From Raphanus sativus (Eukaryota; Streptophyta; Magnoliopsida; Brassicales; Brassicaceae): DNA of 64,000 nt. Below the pieces are notes generated by a model. It did no database searches. It was given only the letters and a program-made list of their open reading frames with translations, and was not told where the DNA came from. Below, piece by piece: positions 59,203 to 64,000 of this stretch. The stretch is from NCBI RefSeq assembly GCF_000801105.2, contig NW_026615421.1, positions 1 to 64,000 on the forward strand. Reading direction: 5' to 3'. The stretch's first letter is position 1. Every line of letters starts with the position of its first letter. The position numbers and the translations under genes are program-made.

Positions 59203-60558
59203 ACTCCCCCAGACTTACTCCTTTGCTTGTCCTCAAGCAAAAACAGTAGTCTTTGGAAAAGGTTTGGAAATAGCAGGAACTCAAGGATTCAATATATTGA
59301 AGTCATCACTCTATGGGTTTGCAATTCATGTCTAAAATCCTAATCATAGAAGTTCATCATGCCTTATCCTAGCTTAGCAACTAAACTCATCTAGTCAACA
59401 ACTTAGCAATTCTCATCTGACATTCCCCTCTACTAACCTCATTTCTTAACATAAAATAAAGTGCAGGCTTTACCTTGGGAGTATCGATCAAAGAACACAT
59501 GGATTCAACTCAAACAAATATCTGAACACACAGGTAGTCTTCTCTGATTCCTTTCTCCCCTCTTCTCTCTACAATGAATCTCTTATTAGTTTCAATTTCA
59601 ACAGGTTTCGATGCCACATAGGCCATCTAGTCCATCTCATTGACATTTGCATTGTAACTCATACATTTTTGACAAAGTGTAGCGAATATTTGGGTCGCAG
59701 GAATCACTCATACCCCTCGTTTCCACAATGTGTGATCATTCTTGAGATTTAGAATACTGGGGTCGTAGGAGACACTCCTACCCCCCTGCTTCTCAAGAAA
59801 TCATTTCAATCCTTTAACATAAATTTAGATCTCGAGATGCCGAAGAGAGCGAAGGAAGGGAACCAGAAACACACAGACTTTTTACCTTCCAGACTTGTAA
59901 GAGGATTCCGATCCAGTGATATCCAAGCCCCTAGACAAGAAAATAAGTCAGTATTAGTGTTAGAGGTTAGCTTTGGTTCCTTCAAACAATCTTAGCTAGT
60001 GAATATAGATAGCAAGTTGATCCACTTTAGCATCTTTACTACTCTCTGCAATTAGTAATCTAGAATGGTGCTAAAGAGTGGTCAGATAATCAAATAGTAA
60101 TCCATATCAATGTTCCTATTTAATACTTATGCGAAAAATAATTTTGAAAAACATTTTAATAAAAACCAAAATAAAAACACATATTAGTAAACTCCCCCCC
60201 AGACTTAATTACACTGTCCCAGTGTAACATCCGGTGGTGAGGTAAATAAATAAAACATAATAAATATAACAAGTTAGAATGAATAAACCTGATCGACAAG
60301 ATGTCGATCGATTCGTAGTGGTATACGTCGATCAGTAGTAATGGTCGTGTGGTGTCGAGCGATATGAATGGTGAATGTCGGTCGATGGATTTATCATTCT
60401 ACTTGGATCTAAGAAAAACTGCAAAATAAAGTCGAAAAATAAAAGCAAAAAGAAAAATAAAATAAAATAAAATAAAGAAAAAGAAAACCTAATAGTGGGT
60501 TGCCTCCCACTCAGCGCTTGGTTATAGTCATTTAGCTTGACTGTGGTAGGTGAGTGAC
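59203..60558 (-). other. Unit E 3' non-coding region
   Basis: Polypurine tract at 59203-59214, inverted repeat TTGCTTG-tcct-CAAGCAA beside it, second tract at 60191-60204, hairpin AGTGGG-ttgcct-CCCACT at 60494-60511. No coding signal. Confidence 0.7.
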
Positions 60559-62530
60559 TCATGGGGTGCAATAACTGCTGAAATCCGGACAGAAATCATC
60601 AATCTTGTGTCTCCTACTGTTGAACCATGTGGCGACGAAGCTTCTTATGGCATTGTCTGCTCGTAGTTGCTTCTTATCTATATGGAGGACTGTATCTTGA
60701 AGTTTCCTCACAGAATTCTCGATGTATTCGATTTTGTCAACTTCCTTGTCAATGGTCTGGTAGGTGTGTACGGACAATAACTTTAGTTCACTCTGTAATG
60801 CATCGATCCTGTCCATAATAAACTGATCTTGGTCTGCTAAAGACTCAGTGTCGATCGATGCTACGAGATGCGCGTCGGTCACTTCGCTGACGGGTCTGTC
60901 GGTCGACTCAGAATCCCGTGTGTCGATCGATTGTGAACATTGTCCTTGGTACTGCAGAGCACGTATATTGCCCTTCATGTGGCGAGTAGTTCTGTAGAGG
61001 CTGTTAACCCTTTCGTTAACAGTGTAGTCAATAGTATCACAGGTCCCGTTGAGTCTTCTTTCCATAGCATCCATAGCCTCATACAGCTCATGTTTAAGTT
61101 CATCAACTGCTGCTGGAGTGCATACTCTCTTCGCTGGTGGTGGTTCGGTGTCGATCGATGTTGGTCGAGGCCTGTCGATCGATGCTTCGTAGCTGTCACG
61201 GAGATCAATATAAGCTTGAACAATGCTCATGTCTCTTTCTAACTTGTCCAGCTGCCGTGACATTGTGTGTTGGCATCGCAGGATAGGGCAACTGAAGAGT
61301 TCATGTTTTCTTACATACGCTTTCATCCTATCTTCCAGTTCTGCGAACCTTTTGTCGATCGATGATGAAGTATATGTGTCGATCGATGAAAAAGTGGCAA
61401 GCTTAGCTTTTGTCATTCTGGCTAATTGTGTCCAACGCTCTCTGTAGTAGATCGATCCTCTTGCTTAACCATTCGACATTGTTGTTGAGAGGGCTGTAGA
61501 CGTCTCCAATCCGTGTATTGATGTAAGCAACCTCCCATTCATCTTTCTTAGGTGATGAACATTCCGGTCGGTCCATGGATGTAGTCTTGCCGATGTCGAT
61601 CGATGGTACAGGTACTCTGTCGGTCGATACTGGTGGCGTAGCCTCTTTCTCAAGCGTGGTTAATATGTTTCCAAGCTCCACTCTTATCTCAGCCATATCA
61701 TTCTGGAAGTCTTTGTAACTGACATCCAAAGGCTGGAAAGTGTCTTCCACCAATGTGCGCATGTTTGCCTCAAGGTGCGCCTGAGCTCTCCATACATCAG
61801 TCACCATATCATCCACCTCCTCTGTACTGTAGGGCACTGGTGGTGGTGTGTATGCATGGGAAGGGCGTGTGTGTATTGGAAGTTGTAAGCAACCTTTGTG
61901 AAAAAGGGATGCTCTATCCAAAAGTCTCTTTACTTGCTCCTTGGTAACATGGATGATCTCACCATCAATTCCTCTAGCATAGCCAAACTAATCTCTGTAG
62001 ACACCATATTCATCCTTAGCTTCCCACTTGAATCTCCTGGATCCGTCGGTAGTGAAGGCACGTCGTCCAAACTCCAGTCGTTTGTCGGGCGATCGGACTC
62101 TCGGTCTGTCGATCGATCCTGGATATCGGCCGTCGTTCGACGGTGTTGAAACGATGTCGATCGATTGTGAATGTCGAGGTAGACCGAAGTGTTGAGGAAC
62201 TTGATCCTCCCTTGTGTTGGTGTTGTGGTTGTCCTGGACGTGTTGTAGGATGTTTGGATGGCTACGTTGCTGTGTGAACAGGTTTTATGGTCCATTGGCA
62301 ACTTGGAGGATGTCTGCTATGTCCTCTCTGGTTATGTGCAGAACTCTTCCATCCATAGCTCTTGCATAGCCATCTGTGTCCCTGAAAATTCAAAATTCAT
62401 CAGGTGTTAGTGAAACATTCCTGATGTCATAAGGTTCATGAGATCTCGGTTGAGCTCTGTTGAAGGTGTCGATCGATGGGTGTGTGGTGGTGGCGGTCGA
62501 TGGTGCACGTCTAGTGCACGGTTGGATCGA
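60559..62530 (-). pseudogene. ORF2 relic, unit E, divergent C-terminus
   Basis: Collinear with the unit B ORF2 but broken. A nonsense codon follows NVSLTPDEF near 62392, and there are frameshifts around 61930-62300 and 61405. The C-terminal open segment 61416-60559 (285 codons) keeps LEDRMKAYVRKHE, PPAKRVCTPA and S-I-D tripeptides. Its last 80 residues (DALQSELKLLSVHTYQTIDK, then KLQDTVLHIDKKQLRADNAI) do not match the ending in A-D. They still form a heptad-like helix and finish with the same CTP-stop. Confidence 0.72.
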
Positions 62531-64000
62531 TTGAACATGTTGTTGCAGTCTTCCATTGATGAAACTCTGAATGCTGGAAGCTGCTGGGTAGAAGGTGAAA
62601 AGTTTTGAATTTTCGTGCCTAATCGGTGAAATTCCGATTTTGTCCTTTAAGTCGTCCGGGTTAATATCGATCAATATTATACTGGCAATGTCGATCGATG
62701 GACGATGTCGTTTTGCTGGATGAAGTAGATAATCGATCGATGATGGACGTTTGTTGTCGATCGATTGTTGTGCAAATCTGTCATTCTCCAGGTAGATTTC
62801 CCAAGCTCTCTCTTCCCAATAGTCTTCATCATATTCTTCACTGTGGTCTCCACTGTGGAAAGAGGTGGCTGTGTCTACTTCAAAACTCTCATGAAATCCG
62901 CTATCTGCCCAACTCCTTATTGAGTAATCATCTTCCTTTCGGTTGGGTGGGATGGCGAAATTCGGGTAGCAATGATCTGGTAGATCGAGTTTATCATCCG
63001 GTGGGTCTCTGTCGATCGATAATCCATAGTTGTTGTCGATCTCCTCTGACTTGAATGTGTCGATCGATGACGTCAAAGTACTGTCGATCGATCCCGAGTA
63101 CTCTGTCTCGTACTCAACTTCACAATGACAAACTGCGATGATACCAGTATCATCGTCCTGTACCACTAATTTGGCTGGTGGTTTGTCAAGCTTGACAGGG
63201 TCGTAGTGGATATCTAGATCTATCATAGTCAAGCACATCATGTTGGTCTTCATGTCACATATGGCTCCTACTGTAGCCATAAATGCTCTTCCAAGTAAAA
63301 GGGAAGAGTTCCAATTTAGCTTGATGTCTAGGACATGAAAATCCACAGGGACGATAGCATCACCAATGTGTACCTCTAGGTCTTTGATGAAGCCTCCAGA
63401 GTTTCTCTGAGAGTAATCCACGAAAGTAAAGATCTGTGGTGAGGGCTCTACTTGCAGGCCCAGATGGTCTTCCATGACCTTTGGTAAGATGCTGACTGAT
63501 GAACCAGTGTCACATAGTGCGTGAGGAAATTCAATACCTTGTACCACACAGGGTATTGCAAACTTCCCAGGATCACTCTTCTTTAGCAAAGTAATCATTT
63601 TCCTCATCTCTTCTCTGACGTTGTCAAACCTTCTCCTAATGTCAGTTTCAGTCTCCCTTGTTTCTCTGAAGAACATCCACAATCTCTTTGTGAAATAAAC
63701 CTCCTCAAAAGGTTTCTCTGGTGGGATTCCGATAACTCTCTTAGTGAAACCATCAATCTCCTTTTCATTAGCTTCCCTTTTAAGGTTCTTAGGAATCTTT
63801 TCCTTCCGACTCCTTAACCTTCTTCCTTCAGTTCCCTCTGATGTAGGTGTAGTGTCTGAAGGGTTACTAGTTATTTCGGTAGGGATAGCTTGTGGTTTCG
63901 GTGTGGGTCTGAGTGCATTGATTCAGTTGCTGTCTATCGATGGTAGTTGCACTCTGTATATGAGAGGTGCGTGTCGATCGATAGGTGGAGAATAGGATCG
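62531..64000 (-). pseudogene. Protease region, unit E (motif intact, partial)
   Basis: An open frame from 63682 downwards contains D-T-G-S-S-V-S-I-L-P at residue 58 and LLLGRAFMATVGAICD. A further open part lies upstream to the window edge. Around 62620 a deletion of some 36 bases, relative to A, removes the protease stop and the ORF2 start. The frame then runs on into ORF2 (through CTRRAPSTATTTHPSID) before the stop near 62390. The 5' part lies outside the window. Confidence 0.75.

Larger units (their letters stand above)
57844..64000 (-). mobile_element. Athila-type unit E, 3' part, cut by window end
   Basis: LTR5 (3' LTR), polypurine tract, 3' non-coding region, ORF2 relic and protease region. 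Gag and the 5' LTR lie beyond 64000. E is the most diverged copy. Its ORF2 C-terminus differs, and a deletion near 62620 joins the protease frame to ORF2. Confidence 0.82.

Overview
This window looks like plant centromeric or pericentromeric heterochromatin, most likely from a Brassicaceae species. That reading rests on a roughly 177-bp satellite with one HindIII site per monomer, Athila-type Ty3/Gypsy elements primed by tRNA-Asp, and a Tat-type Ty3/Gypsy element primed by tRNA-Asn. I see no cellular gene, rRNA gene or functional tRNA gene. Almost every base is satellite or LTR retrotransposon, and every Athila copy lies on the minus strand.

Layout: (1) 1-2010, degenerate forward satellite. 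(2) 2011-37851, a head-to-tail Athila chain that shares LTRs: LTR1 (2011-3312), internal A, LTR2 (11325-13059), internal B, LTR3 (28366-30139), internal C, LTR4 (36591-37851). Internal A carries a 1.35-kb palindromic foldback element (about 4177-5546). Internal B is split by a complete Tat-type element (16531-25219) with a perfect 5-bp target duplication. (3) 37852-47633, inverted satellite with a higher-order repeat of about 3.37 kb (19 monomers in 9+10 blocks). (4) about 47634-52820, an Athila internal fragment (D) without LTRs, joined to satellite at both ends through microhomology. (5) about 52821-57827, forward satellite. (6) 57844-64000, LTR5 and the 3' part of Athila copy E, cut by the window end.

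The Athila family here is non-autonomous and keeps a fixed internal order: gag, a linker plus aspartic protease, then a second ORF (ORF2, 659 aa where intact), then about 1.3 kb of non-coding 3' sequence. No reverse transcriptase, RNase H or integrase is visible in any copy. ORF2 is predicted coiled coil, rich in the tripeptide S-I-D, and contains an internal duplication of a 32-residue motif. I recognise no family for it. The 8-mer TCGATCGA, which encodes S-I-D in frame, is scattered through the coding parts and also through the non-coding LTRs. The Tat-type element also lacks pol. It has gag-protease on the minus strand and a two-exon antisense ORF on the plus strand.

Suggested history (inference): an Athila copy with two distinguishable LTR types was amplified by unequal LTR-LTR recombination, which produced hybrid inner LTRs. 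The foldback and Tat elements inserted afterwards, and the flanking satellite was rearranged and inverted. All gag and protease frames except gag of copy B carry lesions or cannot be judged complete, so mobility would depend on enzymes supplied in trans.
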